DNA of 64,000 bases from NCBI GenBank assembly GCA_914767715.1, contig OU612070.1:10991501-11055500 (forward strand), in the 5' to 3' direction. Each line of letters begins with the position of its first letter. The first letter of the stretch is position 1. The translations under genes were made by a program, and so were the position numbers. Below are positions 11,801 to 25,600 of this stretch, piece after piece. The notes under the pieces were generated by a model, which searched no databases, had not been told where the DNA came from, and saw only the letters and a program-made list of their open reading frames with translations. Origin of the DNA: Membranipora membranacea. Lineage: Eukaryota > Bryozoa > Gymnolaemata > Cheilostomatida > Membraniporidae.

Positions 11801-14800
11801 AGAATAAGGTAAGGGTATCAACTTCTCTCGCAGAATTAGGTAAGTTTATCAACTTCTCTCGCGGAATAAGGTGAGGTTAAACTGTTTCACGCCAAATAAG
11901 ATACGAAGTCAACAGTGACATGTGACCTCTGAGTAGGAGGTGACTTAAGCACTGAAAGTCTAGGATTAAAATCACACTGCACTCCATTGACTATTAGGGT
12001 TTAATTGCCCAATTTTAATTTTAATTCTCCAACCTTCCCACAAACAGAGAGCAATTCGGTGCAGTATTTGCAGCCACGCCCTGATGTTTTGCCCCAATTT
12101 TAATCAATTTTTGATTATAATCTGCCGGGATTCTTAGGTGTATGCAGAGGTATTGATGATTAAGTGAGGATTCACTTTTGTGTACGGCGATATTTATAAG
12201 ATTTTCTAATATGATCTATCACAGGGTAATGCATCAGTTCTGGAGCAGTTACAGAGTCAGAGGAAGCAGCTGTTAGCTCAAGGGGAGGCAATCTCCAGTC
12301 AGCAAAGTACCCTGAGTGAGCAGGCCAGTTCAGCTATGGATCAGCATATGGTCAACGAGCAGCTCATCAAACAAGTAATGGAGCAACAGCAGAGGCAGGA
12401 ATCAGAGCAGCAGAGAGTGCTTCTTCTTGAAAGACAACAGAGAGTATGTAACAGTAACTTGTATGCAATGTAAATTCATTGATTCATTTTTGTGCAAATT
12501 CGAGAGTATATGATATGCGATCACAACAAACCATAATTATCAGTAAAATACCTGCAATATGTATTCAATGATTTATATTTTGTGAAAAGTTCGCTAGTTT
12601 GTGATATTCAATCAATAATACCTTTGACAAATTAGAAGTGTCACTTTGCGTATACAGAGGTGATTGTGGAGAATGGGTGTTGTGGATTTATCCTGTCATT
12701 GTCTGGAATTTCGCTGATCTAAAATATGATAGAATGTACGCTGCCTGCTCGATTTATGGCTTTTAACAATCTCCTGTATAATCCTTCAAAGAATACTTTA
12801 CCAAAGTCTATAGAAGTGGGAAAACAAGTACAGCAAAAAATGATAAAATTCAACTGAAATATTCTACGCATGTTTATTATTGAGTAATGTACTTATGTAT
12901 TATCTTGTAGCTCTTAGCCGAGCACCAGCAGCAACAGATGGCCCAGCAGCGCATGCTTGAAGAGCAGACTAAGCAGGCAGAGATAATGAGGCAGCAGCAG
13001 ACTGCACTGCTGGAGAGACAGCGAGAACAGGAGCAACTCGTCAGACAACTCATAGAACAAAGAGAGAGGGAGGCGGAGACTGCCAGGCTAGAGGCGGAGA
13101 AAGCTAGGAAAGAGGCGGAGCTTAGGCAGAAACAGGAAGTTGAGAAACAAAGAGCAGACGCAGAGAAACTGGAGAAGATAAAACTAGAGAATGCTAAACA
13201 GCGTGAAGCTGAAGTATGTGGTGGTGGATATATAGTTGACTATATTTGCTCTTTTTGTCAACTTGCAAATGTTGTTTACACTGTCCATGATGTAAATCAC
13301 TTCAAAACATTGACACTATTGCTACAGTGTGATGAACTTATCATCACATAGGAGTAGATACTCAATATGAAGCATCTTGAATTAAAGAGGGCGTTAAGGT
13401 CAGATTCATTAACAAATCTCTACTATCAATGCTGGATATGAACCGCAGGCCCTATTTAATACCCAAACATCATCTATTGATTGGATTGTACACAACACCG
13501 TATCATGCCTTATGTTAAAGAATTTCTTATTAGAAATGATATGTGCACTCTCAACCAACTATTGTCAACTATGCATGCTCTTCTGGTTTTTAGTTGAAGA
13601 AATCCGGACCTCCTTCTCTTCTCGATATGGATACTCGGCCTGCTGGCTCAAGCATCAAACTGGAGTCTGATAATAGACCTGAATCAGATAGAAAACTGCC
13701 TAAAGCCCTCGAAGATGTTCTAGCACTCAAAGATATTCGAGCAAAGCAGGTTAGTTTGCAAGCATACCCCACCTTAATTCATTATAAACTCTACTCTTAA
13801 ACACAAAGATACATATTCATAAGCTATAGTTTTCACGAAACATGTCTATGATTTGATCTAGTCAAATTTCGAGTTAACTGTCCCTGTAAATAGAGGGCAC
13901 AACTCCAGCAAGACAAAAATTGTAAGCAGCAATTCATGTACTTGTGGTATAAATGTGGTGTCTATAGCTAGCCTAGTTTTCTTTCTTTGGTCCCGGTCAA
14001 GTGTCAGAGTATTTATATTGAAATTGCATCAGTTTTTATTGCCCCCCTCCCCCTTTTTTCCCCAGGTTGGAGTTGAGGATATGGAAGCTGCGGTATCAGC
14101 TGTCACAGCAGGTGGTACTACAAGTAAACCCTCTCAGCAGCAGCAGCAGCTTCCTCTCGGTGATGTTAATGAGTATGATGATGATGAGGACGAGGAACAG
14201 GAGGGGAAAACTAGTAATAAGGAGGTGGGTGATTTTTGATGGTTTGATTTTCATCGACTTGCGGAGTCATTTTATGAAGTTTACTTGTTTAAAAATGGAT
14301 ATTTATAATAGAAATTGAGTTGATAGTTGATCTGTGAGGGTTTCCATACACCAGGGATTAATGATGATTACAAAATTAACCTCATAAAAGCCTCAAGAAA
14401 ATTGTATCAAATTATTGTTGCGCAACATCGATGTCCAAAAATCTAAGCAAACAGTCAATGTGTAGAATTTTGATCAATTTTCCTGTATTTGGAGTTGCTT
14501 CCCCTCAGTAACCTGCAGCTTATCGGTAGAATGGGAGCAACTCTTAATTCACAAAAATGGTATCAAACTTGATACTGTTACCATGTAGGATGATTTTTGT
14601 TACCACCTCAAATATAGAAATCCAAAATGACAACCTTACAATCTTTTGATTGTTTCAGTCTAAAAACAAAAGGCGCAAAAAGAAGAAGAAAACTCGAGCT
14701 GCTCGTAAAGCTGAAGAGAAGAGACTGAACGATGCTCGTCAGGCCGAGCTCGACAAACAGGAAGGAGAAGGAGACAGATCAGACAGCGGTATAGAAGTAG

Positions 14801-17800
14801 AGTATGTACAGGAACAACCTGCTGTAGATGTCACTAACCCCTTCTACAGTCAGTTCCACAAAATATTCGAGACCTTCAAGGTATGTCCTCTTGACAAGGT
14901 ATAATAAATAAGCCTAGTATGATAAATAATTTGTTTATGAAATCATTGGCCACAGTTAAAATGATTGCAAATGACCTTTTCTGTCTTTGAACTGATATTG
15001 AAAAGATAATTTCATAATGATTCAGTATTATTTATTTCACGAAATGGGAGAAACAACAACGTAGTTTCATAACAAAAAATCCTTTTTTTCAAATTGATAT
15101 AACTTGGTATTGGAATATGGCAAGCACACGTTGTCTTCTCTTTCCACATGTGAGGACAATTCCCCTTTATATTGAATATCTACAGCCTCTTGGTCAGATG
15201 TTCTTTTGTTCTGACATCTAAATTGATGATGTCGTATTGAAATATTTTAAAGTTAATACATTGTATTCATGATTATTTTATAAATATCATTTAAAAATGC
15301 TGTTGTTGTTGTAGATTGAGGAAAGGACAGAGGATAGTAATACAGTAAAAGACGACTCTGAGGAGACAGTGAAAACTGAGAAATCATCCGGAGGAGATGA
15401 CTCTGGGATACCTAAACGTGGAGCTGCACTCTTCGGTGAACTAGAGGATGATGATGATGATGTAAGCTATACCATCGCTGATCACATGGTGTACTACTGC
15501 ATAAATTAATTCATGTAACCCAAATATCCTCGGGGTACAAAAAAAATTGTAGAATCGGTGCGGGTATGACTAGTATACTATGGGGGAGGGTGATAAATTG
15601 TTTGGTTTGAGAAACTTGATAAGATAATGTGGATCTTTTTGTCGAATTAGGTTATTTTGTATTCGTGTAGAAAAGTGTAGTCATATTACGTTGTTTGATA
15701 TGAAATGATCCAATTATTTGTAACTTAGTATATCATTGGTTCCACAATTTATTTTCCGGTTCTCAGTGTGGGAAACAACAATGCAGAACTTACCTATAAA
15801 AATCGTGGGATTTCAAAACCACATTAAAATCAAAAATTATTTTTCTCAACTCACTGCTATTTGACAGCGCCTGCTCATTTTGTTGATCTCATTCTTGTTC
15901 AAAATTACAGACACAAGATTCATTTATTTTGTTATGACCAAACCCTCATCACTTCTATTGTAGCTTGACCAAAAAAAGAGGGACACCAGTAAGCTGAGTA
16001 AGAAACAGATGAAGAAGCTCAACAGAATGTCTGTAGCTGAACTGAAAACTGTTGTTGTCCGTCCAGATCTAGTCGAGATGCATGACATCACAGGACCTGA
16101 TCCTAAACTACTTCTATCCCTGAAAGCTACACGAAACACAGTACCAGTATGTAATTTACCTGAATGAAAGTTCACTTATGCTTTATAGTAGATCAAATAT
16201 GATCCGACTTGCCAGAATTTTGAGTTCAAACAGCTACCGCCTCAGCTGTAGTATTTGGTCAGCCGGATTGCGGGCAAATTGGAATAAACTTCATCAACGC
16301 TTTGTAGCGTGTGAGTTTTATATCACATGCCATAACATTATTTTGAGCCAATCAAATGCAGCTGCAAACTTGGAGCTCAACCTTCACCTTACACAGTTCA
16401 ATGTCAGTATTCTGCTACGGCTCCTTACTCTCAGTTCATAAGCACTGAGAACGAAGCATATTGTGGTGCATTGCATGGATAAACCCACAATCATAGCTGT
16501 TATTCTGAACTACTGTATTTAATATTACAGGTACCTCGTCACTGGTGTAACAAGAGGAAGTATCTACAGGGTAAGAGAGGATTTGAGAAGCCTCCGTTTG
16601 AGTTACCAGATTATATCCAGGCTACTGGTATTATGGAGATGAGACAGGCACTGGCAGAGAAGGTATAATAATATAGTATGTTTAGGCATGCTTATAATTA
16701 CATGTATATTGAACATGTGATAAATTAAAAATGGTTTAAGATGAGTTAGATTATGCCAAAATTGGTTGAAATAATTGAGGAATTTCTAGAATGACTTACT
16801 AACTAAATAAGCTGACTAATTTGGAAACAATGCTACATGTACCCTACATTCATTGCAACTGGGAGTTCTTAGAGATGTGTTCTATTTTAGTACCAGACTA
16901 CTAGTATACTATATTTCAATCTCAGTCACTTGCTCTCAGTATCGCAACTAATCAGACAACAATTTTATTTCTTTATGTTTTTAACATTGTTTATGTCCCG
17001 AGCTTTGGTAATGAGACTACTACATGTTATGTTTTATATGTTACTTTAGTCTGTAATTCATCTTTTTGATTTGGGTTTTAAGGAAACTGATAAGAGTATG
17101 AAACAGAAGATGAGGGAGAAGGTACGACCTAAGATGGGTAAGATTGATATCGACTACCAGAAACTTCACGACGCCTTCTTCAAATACCAGAGGAAACCCA
17201 AGATGACCACTCACGGAGATCTTTATTATGAGGTATGAAACTCAAGTCCATAAATAAGGTAACACTTGACACGCTGTGCATTTGCGGATCCGCTCTGTGG
17301 TTTTGAAGTTGTCTTCCCACATATTTAACTTCTACATTTAATATGTATCAAAATAAGCTACAGTTAGAAATGGGGACAGGGCATAACTTCCTTCTGTGAA
17401 GCTGCAGTGTGGTAATGATGCACTCATTTCTCTGAAAGTCATGTGCAGACCGGATCATTATACATGTCTCCAAATGATAGTTCCTATATTTTATAATCGT
17501 GATTTGGTAAGATGATGGAACCCAATGAAACATTTCACATTGTAATTATCACAGGGTAAAGAGTTTGAGACACGATTGAAGGAGAAAAAACCAGGTAACT
17601 TGAGTGATGACTTACGTACAGCTCTGGGAATGCCCATCGGTGCGGGGTCGGAGAGGTTCCCCCCTCCATGGCTTATAGCCATGCAGAGATATGGACCTCC
17701 GCCAAGTTACCCAAATCTGAAGATTCCTGGACTTAACGCCGCTATACCAGAAAGCTGCAGCTTTGGATATCATGCAGGTAAAGGAAATATACCACAGACC

Positions 17801-20526
17801 AGTAAACTTTAACTACAGTTTAGTTTGTTTTTGGGATTAGTATATGTTACTTAGCTAGCAAGGGTGTTATTTGTATTGAAATGAGGCTGAGTAAGTGCTA
17901 GCTGGCTAACTTCTATAATTTAAGTCTTTTTAAAAGGTTGAACATTTCTCTTGCAAATACTTCACCATCTATTGTTATGTAGTGTTAATATGTATCAGTG
18001 CTAAATTTCCCCTTAAATGTACCCCTTCTTAAAGTCAAATGAGTATTCTGAAGCAGTTCAATAAGAGTGTGAGTTAGCAATGTTAAATATGACAATCAAC
18101 TCTTCTTGGTCCAATGAGTAAATCAATTCTTCTTTATTTGACAATTAGGTGGTTGGGGAAAGCCTCCGGTAGATGAAACAGGAAAGCCTTTATATGGAGA
18201 TGTATTCGGACAAAATGCAGACGCCGCACCCGAGCCTGTATGTACATTATTTTGTTTTTGATATAGTTTGATAATCAAGCTTCATACCCTGATCGGGCCA
18301 TCACTGCAACCTTTACAAGTATTATATCATAGCCCTGTTCACACGACCACGAGTTTTGTGGCCGTGGCCGTGTGAACAGGGCTAATTATATCATGCTTGC
18401 TCCCAAAAATTATCTAATGACTTGCTCCTGTGGAAATAGAGGCCATTCCAAGCCCTTCAATTTGGTGGCCAATTGTTTGGTTGAGATTGTAAGTAGGCTA
18501 ATTGATATGACAGTTGTAACAGAGTGACAGTGGTGTGATGATATTTTGACAGGTGAGTGAAGACAATATGGATAAGACTCATTGGGGTGAGATGGAATCT
18601 GAATCAGAAGAAGAATCAGAGAGCGAATCTGAAGAAGAAAGAGATGATGATGAGATGGCTGCAGGTAACACCTTTTATTCCCTGCACTTTTCTGCTTACT
18701 GCTTTACTCTGTTTGATATTATGATGCAAATTGGTTATACAACAGCTTAGTTTTACTCATCCAGCAGTCAGAGGGGTCTTTTAATTGAAAACATGGGGTA
18801 TCGCTCACAAATCGCTCACTCAACGATAGCACTATATATATTCTGAGCGAGCTATTTTGGAACAGAATTGTCTAATTGAAAGACCAAATGAGTGATAACC
18901 TGGTTATATTGTTGATATATTTAAGGTTTGGTGACACCAGCCGACGCAGGATTGATAACTCCTAGCGGGCTGACTAGTATACCTGCAGGTATGGAGACTC
19001 CTGATGCTATCGAACTCAGGAAGAAGATAGAGGACTCTATGGACGCAGGAGGAGGTGATACTCCATCTCTGTATCAGGTATGCCTAACCTTAATCATAAT
19101 ATAAATCCTAATATGGAGCTTACTATGAAGCTTAATTTTTTATCATCTAGGGCCTAAGCAGTACACTAGACACGGGAGGGTGTCCCACCCACCCTTACTA
19201 GACCTAGTTTGATCCAGTCTGCCTGCATTTGGAGTGGCTCCCCCTCCATTGATAGGCAGCTTATAAGTTGAGGGGAGCAGCAGCTTGAATGCAGGCAAAC
19301 TGGACCAAACTTGGGCTAGCCGTACATTATCATTTAATCATCATCAACTTAATTGAAACTGATTAATGCTTTTCATGGAGGAAAAGACTGCGTTGTTGAC
19401 AATAATGCAGAAAATTCAGGCATTCACATCAGATCGATGGCTGCCAATATATCTGTTACGGTTCTTTTGACAATAGTGTATCAGATTTTATTTTCACTAA
19501 TCTTCATAATGTGGCTAGACTCGTCTCTTACCTATTGTGTGATAATACTTATGATTTGTCTTGTAAGGTATTACCAGAGAAGCGTACGGGTGTAGGAGCC
19601 GCCATGATGGGATCAGCTCATACTTACGATGTGGGCGGAGGAAAGAAAATGACCGCTGAGGGTATCGAGGTAAGTTGATACTCTATCAACATAACTCAAA
19701 AAGATGTGATTATGTTTGAGTTGTAAAAGGAAACACATAAAAATGACCAGGAATCTCTTCCATCTAAGTCTCAATATGATCTTATTTTGTCTTTGTTCAG
19801 CTTGGACTAAATTAACTTCTAACGTGACTTTATGTTTACATCGTACATAAAAAATTATAGATGTGTGCATAAACGTCTCCCAACGAACGCATTCAAAATT
19901 CTGTTGATTGCACAGGGATATATAGCTTTGGCGTCCCAGATCATTGCCGCAACTCACTTTCGATGTTCCTATGTTGATTTTATTTTCTATATTGCTTATA
20001 ACTTGGTGTACATTGATAATTAACCTTTTGTTTGTAACAGGTAACATTGAATCCTGAGGAGTTGGATATGGATACTGTAGCCATGCAGGCTAAATATGAG
20101 CAAACAGTCCGACAACAACAAGCGGATATACAAAAAGAGGACTTCTCTGACATGGTCGCTGAACATTCCGCGAAAGCAGCCAAGGTGAGCCACTCGTGTT
20201 TTGTGCAACAATCCTATATATTGTCCAAATGTCATGACTTCACCATACAATTTTTTAAGATGCATGTGTGCCTGTGGTGACGGTAACAATACAGCAGTGG
20301 GAGTATGGATGGCGATTCTGATGAGGAAGCGTGGAAACAACATTCATCAAATTGGTAATAATCTGCAAAAATTGAGACCCATCGAACTTCGACCATAGCA
20401 CCATCCTGGCTAAAAATTGATTTAGCTAAAGGTAGTGAACTGATAAAATTTTCATTTTTTTAGAAACGCAAAAAGCAGCAGCAGGGAGATAAGGGAAGCA
20501 AGAAACACAAGGAGTTCAAGTTTTAA
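8834..20526 (+). CDS. SF3B2: SF3B2 (SAP145), U2 snRNP splicing factor 3b subunit 2 (22 exons)
   Basis: SF3B2 is part of the SF3b complex that helps U2 snRNP bind the intron branch site. Exons: 8834-8924, 9614-9663, 10238-10287, 10622-10667, 11034-11321, 11647-11808, 12225-12443, 12911-13213, 13594-13749, 14066-14224, 14659-14880, 15315-15461, 15964-16146, 16531-16662, 17083-17232, 17555-17777, 18149-18237, 18553-18664, 18926-19077, 19568-19669, 20041-20184, 20464-20526. All phases agree: 1080 aa against about 895 in human. Domains: N-terminal SAP motif (1-47); an EEPGTP repeat at 84-101; a very long Gln/Glu coiled-coil region (about 110-400) that accounts for the extra length; a Lys-rich patch near 510; the conserved core from about 650 (VEMHDITGPDPKLL, VPVPRHWCNKRKYLQGKRG, KMGKIDIDYQKLHDAFFKYQ); the PSP proline-rich domain (about 795-855); and C-terminal KHKEFKF. 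The acceptor of exon 5 (after CCAAAAAG) is weak and could be misplaced. Confidence 0.96.
11046..11099 (+). repeat. In-frame 18-bp coding minisatellite (three units)
   Basis: Three tandem 18-bp units each encode Glu-Glu-Pro-Gly-Thr-Pro in SF3B2 exon 5, followed by a partial fourth (EEPD). The units are nearly identical, differing at synonymous GAA/GAG sites, which suggests recent slippage or expansion. The repeat lies in the acidic linker between the SAP motif and the Gln-rich coiled coil. Confidence 0.9.
11791..11883 (+). repeat. 31-bp tandem triplication spanning the SF3B2 exon 6 splice donor
   Basis: Three consecutive 31-bp units start at 11791, 11822 and 11853 with CTTCTCTCGCAGAAT or close variants. 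Each carries its own donor-like AGGTAAG or AGGTGAG. The first unit contains the last codons of exon 6 and the donor that keeps frame. The other two donors sit 31 and 62 nt downstream and would shift the frame if used. Confidence 0.9.
18330..18384. mobile_element. Ultra-short palindromic element, 55 bp, with 9-bp target duplication
   Basis: Starts TAGCCCTGTTCACACG and ends CGTGTGAACAGGGCTA, so the ends are a perfect 16-bp inverted repeat. It is flanked by identical 9-mers ATTATATCA at 18321-18329 and 18385-18393. It lies in the SF3B2 intron between exons 17 and 18. It has the same terminal sequence as the 48-bp element at 40446-40493. There is no room for coding sequence. Confidence 0.85.
19201..19316. 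mobile_element. Palindromic MITE-like repeat in SF3B2 intron 19
   Basis: Imperfect inverted repeat of about 115 bp. The left arm holds CTAGTTTGATCCAGTCTGCC and GCATTTGGAGTGGCTCCCC; the right arm holds their reverse complements near GGGGAGCAGCAGCTTGAATG and CAAACTGGACCAAACTTGG. Diverged relatives with the TTGGAGTTGC and GGGAGCAA blocks appear near 14470-14560 and 5520-5600. I could not fix target duplications. Confidence 0.6.
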
Positions 20527-21020
20527 ATTATTGTGCAGTGGAATATCAAGTCTCTGCAGTGTTATAGCTGCAGTAGCTGCACATATTGTGACTTTTAATC
20601 TATCTGTACATATTATAATACATTTAGCCATGTCGACTATTCTATTTTGTTGAAATGTGTATATCGTGAAAATTGATGAAATAGATACAATAAAGAGAAA
20701 TAAATGTACAATATGGGCAACATCGCATTTTAACTTATTTTCCACAAGAGGCTGAAAAATAGTTGCATACATAACTGTACCTTCACATTTAGGTACATAT
20801 TTGAGATGTTGATGTGGCAAACTAATTTCTCTTTATTTTCACAAAATAAGGTATTCACCATGTATTCCTCGTGGCGTTAAAAAAAAGATGAAATGAGAAA
20901 AATCCAAATTTCTGATTAAGGCTCATAATTTACCTCAGTCAATGGTTACCTGCCATAATGAGAAACGGTGAATGTGATGAATATTTAAATATACACTAAT
21001 GATGTATGATACATAATAGA
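20527..21020. terminator. Convergent 3' ends of SF3B2 and cyclin K
   Basis: Under 500 bp separates the two stop codons. On the plus strand AATAAA occurs at 20689-20694, about 165 bp after the SF3B2 stop. On the minus strand AATAAA (TTTATT at 20832-20837) lies about 185 bp after the cyclin K stop. These fit poly(A) signals for two convergent 3' UTRs whose transcripts end close together or overlap. Confidence 0.6.
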
Positions 21021-22601
21021 CTAGTTATTGTTAGTGTTGATGACTTTGAGTGATGATATGCGCTGCCGATGCTGTATCTGTTGTTGTGAGAGGTCTGGTT
21101 GTTGACTGTACTGTTGGCCGTATTGAGCAGCTTGTACTGTATGCTGCTGCTGATAGGGCACTGCAGGTGGTGGACCGCGAGGTGGGTAATATCTACAAAT
21201 GACAACAAGCTTTGTGACATTGCAAGGACATTACAAAGGTATGCAACAGACAGAAATATTTCAATTGATTTTGTATTTTGCCACTGGATAATTCGCATAG
21301 TTTCTATTCCACTCATTAAAACTATATTATATATATATTATAATAAAAAGTATATTTTATGAGGACCAGAAACTTTCACTAATATAACATTAGTTTGCAG
21401 AGTCCAATGCGGAAGGATTTCATATTGTAACAGGTGGAAATAGATCCTGAATTGTGCAATTGTGCAACTGATGAACATCTTAATTCATAATACTGATAAA
21501 TTGTCATAAATTGAGTTACTTAAAGACCCAGATCAAGCTGACAACGAAATTTTAGGCATGGAGTGACGAATTTCGGAGCCGGAGTGGTTTCTAGGCTGGT
21601 CAATCATCAATGACAAGACAGCCCACTTACCCCGGTGCAGCTGGCGGTGGTTGATGTGCGTAGTATTGATGAGCAGCTGCTGGATAAGCTGGAGCGACTG
21701 GAGCCATGGCTCGTACATGTGGAGGTGGAACATGTGTAGGGGGTGGCTGTCCAGTATACATAGGATACCCAGGAGGGGGAGCCTGATAAGTATGGTGTTG
21801 CGGAGCTACTGACACAGGCTGAAAATAACATGGATCAACTTTAACAGTTTCAAATTAAAAAACCCAAGTTATCAAATGTTGTACAGAGAAATTCAGATGT
21901 TAGTTTGTTTCAGCTCCTTTGCTTTCAAAGACCGGATAATGTAGGTTACAAACTAGCTTTTATAAAAGAAAATTGTGGGATGCTATGTTGGTCAGCAGCG
22001 AGTCTGGATAGTCTAGGAAACATCAATGCAACATACTAATTTATTCCAAACAGCTATGTTTTGATTTATATCAGTCCAAAAATACAACCTGTTTTTTTTC
22101 GACCGTTGAACAGTCACTGTACTTACTTGTTGAGCGTATGCCTGATTATGGTAAGCTGTATGAGGCATACTGACAGGTGGGGCATACACTGCCTGAGATA
22201 CGACGACAGGTGCTCCTGGAGGCTGAGCAGGTGGCGCTGCTGGTACAGGCTGCTCTGTACGAGCTGCCTTAACAGGCGGCTGAGTAGACACTGCAACAAA
22301 TTATAGGTCTATTACAAGATATAAAATAAGTTAGCAGATATGAACTAAACTATTCCCCCAAAACAACGTATTTATATAGAAACAGCTACTAGAAGCTGTG
22401 GTTAAGCTTACACACAATACAAAAACAAACTCACCATCTGTGGTGGCAGGTCTCTTACTGGAGTCTGAAGTCTTAGCAGCACCAGATACTGTCGCTGTTG
22501 TGTTTGTACTTGTCGCAGCTGGAGATGACTGACTGTAGAAGTCAAGAACCTGGTGGTTCAGTGCTGTCATAAACATAGTAAATATCTATATATGTATACT
22601 A

Positions 22602-22637
<36 letters not shown>

Positions 22638-25600
22638 CATATAAAACAAGGTATACAAATCGAATAAACCAGAACCAAGTCACTCTCATAAAATGAGATC
22701 ATGATCGTTCAGTACTCAACTGCAACAGTGGGGCATGTATATATAATTCTGGGCATACTTCCTGATAGTCATTACATTTACTGAACTGAGACACCTCAAA
22801 AATACGCTTTGTGAGAAGCTCAGCATTGTCAGATGCCACCGCTGATCATGCCAATGTGCAGAGGCATTCGCACTACTCAAAATTAGGAGTTCCCTCCCTT
22901 TCCCTCAAGTTAGACAACAAACTTACACTCTAGCAGCTCCACCGACACTCCGGATACAAACTGATCCCACCAGTTACCCTTGTAAGCGTCCTGTTTACCG
23001 TTCCACTCTGTGATGGCGTATTTAGATATCCTACATCCGAGGTCTAACAGGGCTATAGCAATAATCTCTGGCTCCCATTGCAGACATAGTGTTGTACACA
23101 AACTGCAGAATATCATGTAATATAATATCAAAAATGTTTGACTAGGTGTTGAAACAAATTGAAGGTGTGTTGGTCAAAATGCATGTGATCTTACTATGAA
23201 AAGCAAAGAAAAATCAACAGTTAGCAACGAGGCTAAAAGTTCCAACAACATGACCAGAGATGACTGCAAAACCAGATTATCCTTGGAAACATATCTGGCA
23301 CAAGATTAAATCTGTTTGGCACTACAGAAGATCAAGATGAGGTTATGATTGTTGAAGGTCCTGAAAGAAATTCACAACTACAAAACACCTACGAGGTAAA
23401 AATCAATGCATCTTCTCACATGGCCAGTAGCGAGCAAACTTTCATATCAATACTACTAGTTACAAGCAGCAGCAGCTGCAGTAGCAGAATATAAACCAGC
23501 AAGTATTTTTATTCACTCTTACCTGTCATTGGCAAATGTCCAGCTCATCTGTACAATCTTCTCTATCTTTGGTTTGTCTCCGATGAAAGTCTTGGCGTAT
23601 TTGAGAATGAACTTGTATGGATGGTCGACTTGTAAATCGAATTTGATGGTTTTTAGTACAATTCTCTCCAAGGTCATCAAAGATTCCTTCAAAGTGAAGA
23701 AGAGCATGTTAAGCATAGAGAGGACAATTTAAGTGGTTGAGAAAAGTTGAGAAGAATTTTCCAGTGAAGCAAATTTTCTACTGTGAGGAGATGTTATTTG
23801 AAATATGGCAACAGTGCTTTTGATTAGACTGAGACCTACAATAAGGTACCAAATATGGGGAGGTGCTTGTATAGCTTTAAGTCCTGTGTCAAATGTTTGG
23901 GTCATATAACTCACCATCCCTATGAATGGGTGGTGAAATATCTGATTGCTGCTTTTTAACACTTGCCTCTGACAAGTGTGTTATTTTTTCATCTGAGCAA
24001 CAGACTGAAAATCTATGCTATGGCGGAAAAAACTTGAGATGTTTAAAAATGTCACTCGTAAATTGCTGCAGACATCTATTTAATTGATTTGAAATATATC
24101 CTAATCTTTGCAAATCATATGTTGCAAGATTAGATGGAAAATTTCACAGAAAGGAGATACAGCATTGAATAATCAACAACCCAACATCCCCTTTAACAAA
24201 CAAGACTGCTCTCAAGCTATAGCTCACCTTGACATCATCGCCAAAGACGCTTGTCATGGCTTGATCTGTTATCAGACCGCTAGCCTGTATCTGTTTGAAT
24301 AAGTCTCTTGCCTTCTTTGGAGTCTCTTCCACCTTCCCTGCCAGGAACAAGCAGGCTGCTGCTATCGCCTACAACGGCAATGATTAGCGGTTAGAATATA
24401 TAGGATTAAATAAATCAGCGGTTGGGGTTTAGTGAAAAATGGTAGGGGGGGGGCAAAGATATTTGATGGTTACATCAGATTGGGTGCTGTAAGTCACAAA
24501 TGAGCTGAATCTGACCTGGATTATCAAATATTGGGTTTAGGCCACTTTATTTGGCATTCTAGGAAAGGTGCTCAGGCACTGCCTCCCCTAAAATGGAATT
24601 ACAGGCATGAAAAAGTCAGAATGCGTTGAAATGATCTGTAAATATGATGAAGATTTCCTGAAGGAAGAACTTGGTGTTTTTAACTTACATATCGATGAAA
24701 CTCTTTGAAGGAGTGGTGCATGTAGAATCTGTGGAAATAGACTGTTCCGGTAGCCATTGTAATGTAACGTCTGAGAAATTTGTTAAGAAAAAAGACACTT
24801 CTACGCAAAACAACAATAGGGTAACAGACCATGTCAGGACAGGATAATCACAATTGTGTTTGATCGGCAATGCAGTCAAATCATTTTGTGATTTTGTAGT
24901 TTTTGCATGTAGCCTTCTCTCAAAGGCCTCTTGTTTGTTTTGTTCGACAAAATTTTGTTGCAAGTTGAACCCATAGAGTTATTATATACTCTAGAGTGGA
25001 CAATGCAGTGCTCAAAACATCCTACTTAATTATTGCGAAATCCATGACGCGGCGCAATCTGGTTGTGCATGGCTTGTGCCTGTATCATATAAGTTATCAT
25101 TGAGAATATAGGAATTGAGCATGAAAATTTGTGTTTTAGAGCGCTAATAGCCATTTTTTCGGAAAAATTTTCATGTCATGCCATGTGGAACACTTGTAGG
25201 TATTTTCACTTGCAGCCATTGGAAAATTGTTCTATGTTTTCCCATCAAAATAAGCCATAACCCCAACCACAAACACATCATTGTGATGAAAAAAAATTAC
25301 CGGGCTAGCTTGTTTTTTCCACGTTTCTCTCAACCATAAGTTGGATTCTGTCTCTTTTACTCATATGTTAGCCATCAAGTGAGTTAATGTTATTTGTTCA
25401 GTACAAGGTGTACACATAGCTTGTGGAAAAGCTGACTGGAGGTTAAAAGTTGGCCGCTAAGTTCCGCCATTTGCAGAAGCAATTTACATACGGTTCTGAC
25501 TAAGATTCGGCGTTTAGATTTGGCTATGTCATTTAGAGCTCTAAATTCCCTCTCCGGTGGTGTCCTCTAGTTTTTGAATTCGCAAACCATTCAATCATAC

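Noticed and set aside
19613-20047. 144-codon minus-strand frame inside SF3B2
   Set aside because: Overlaps SF3B2 exon 20 and an intron on the opposite strand; no recognisable domain and no conservation signal.
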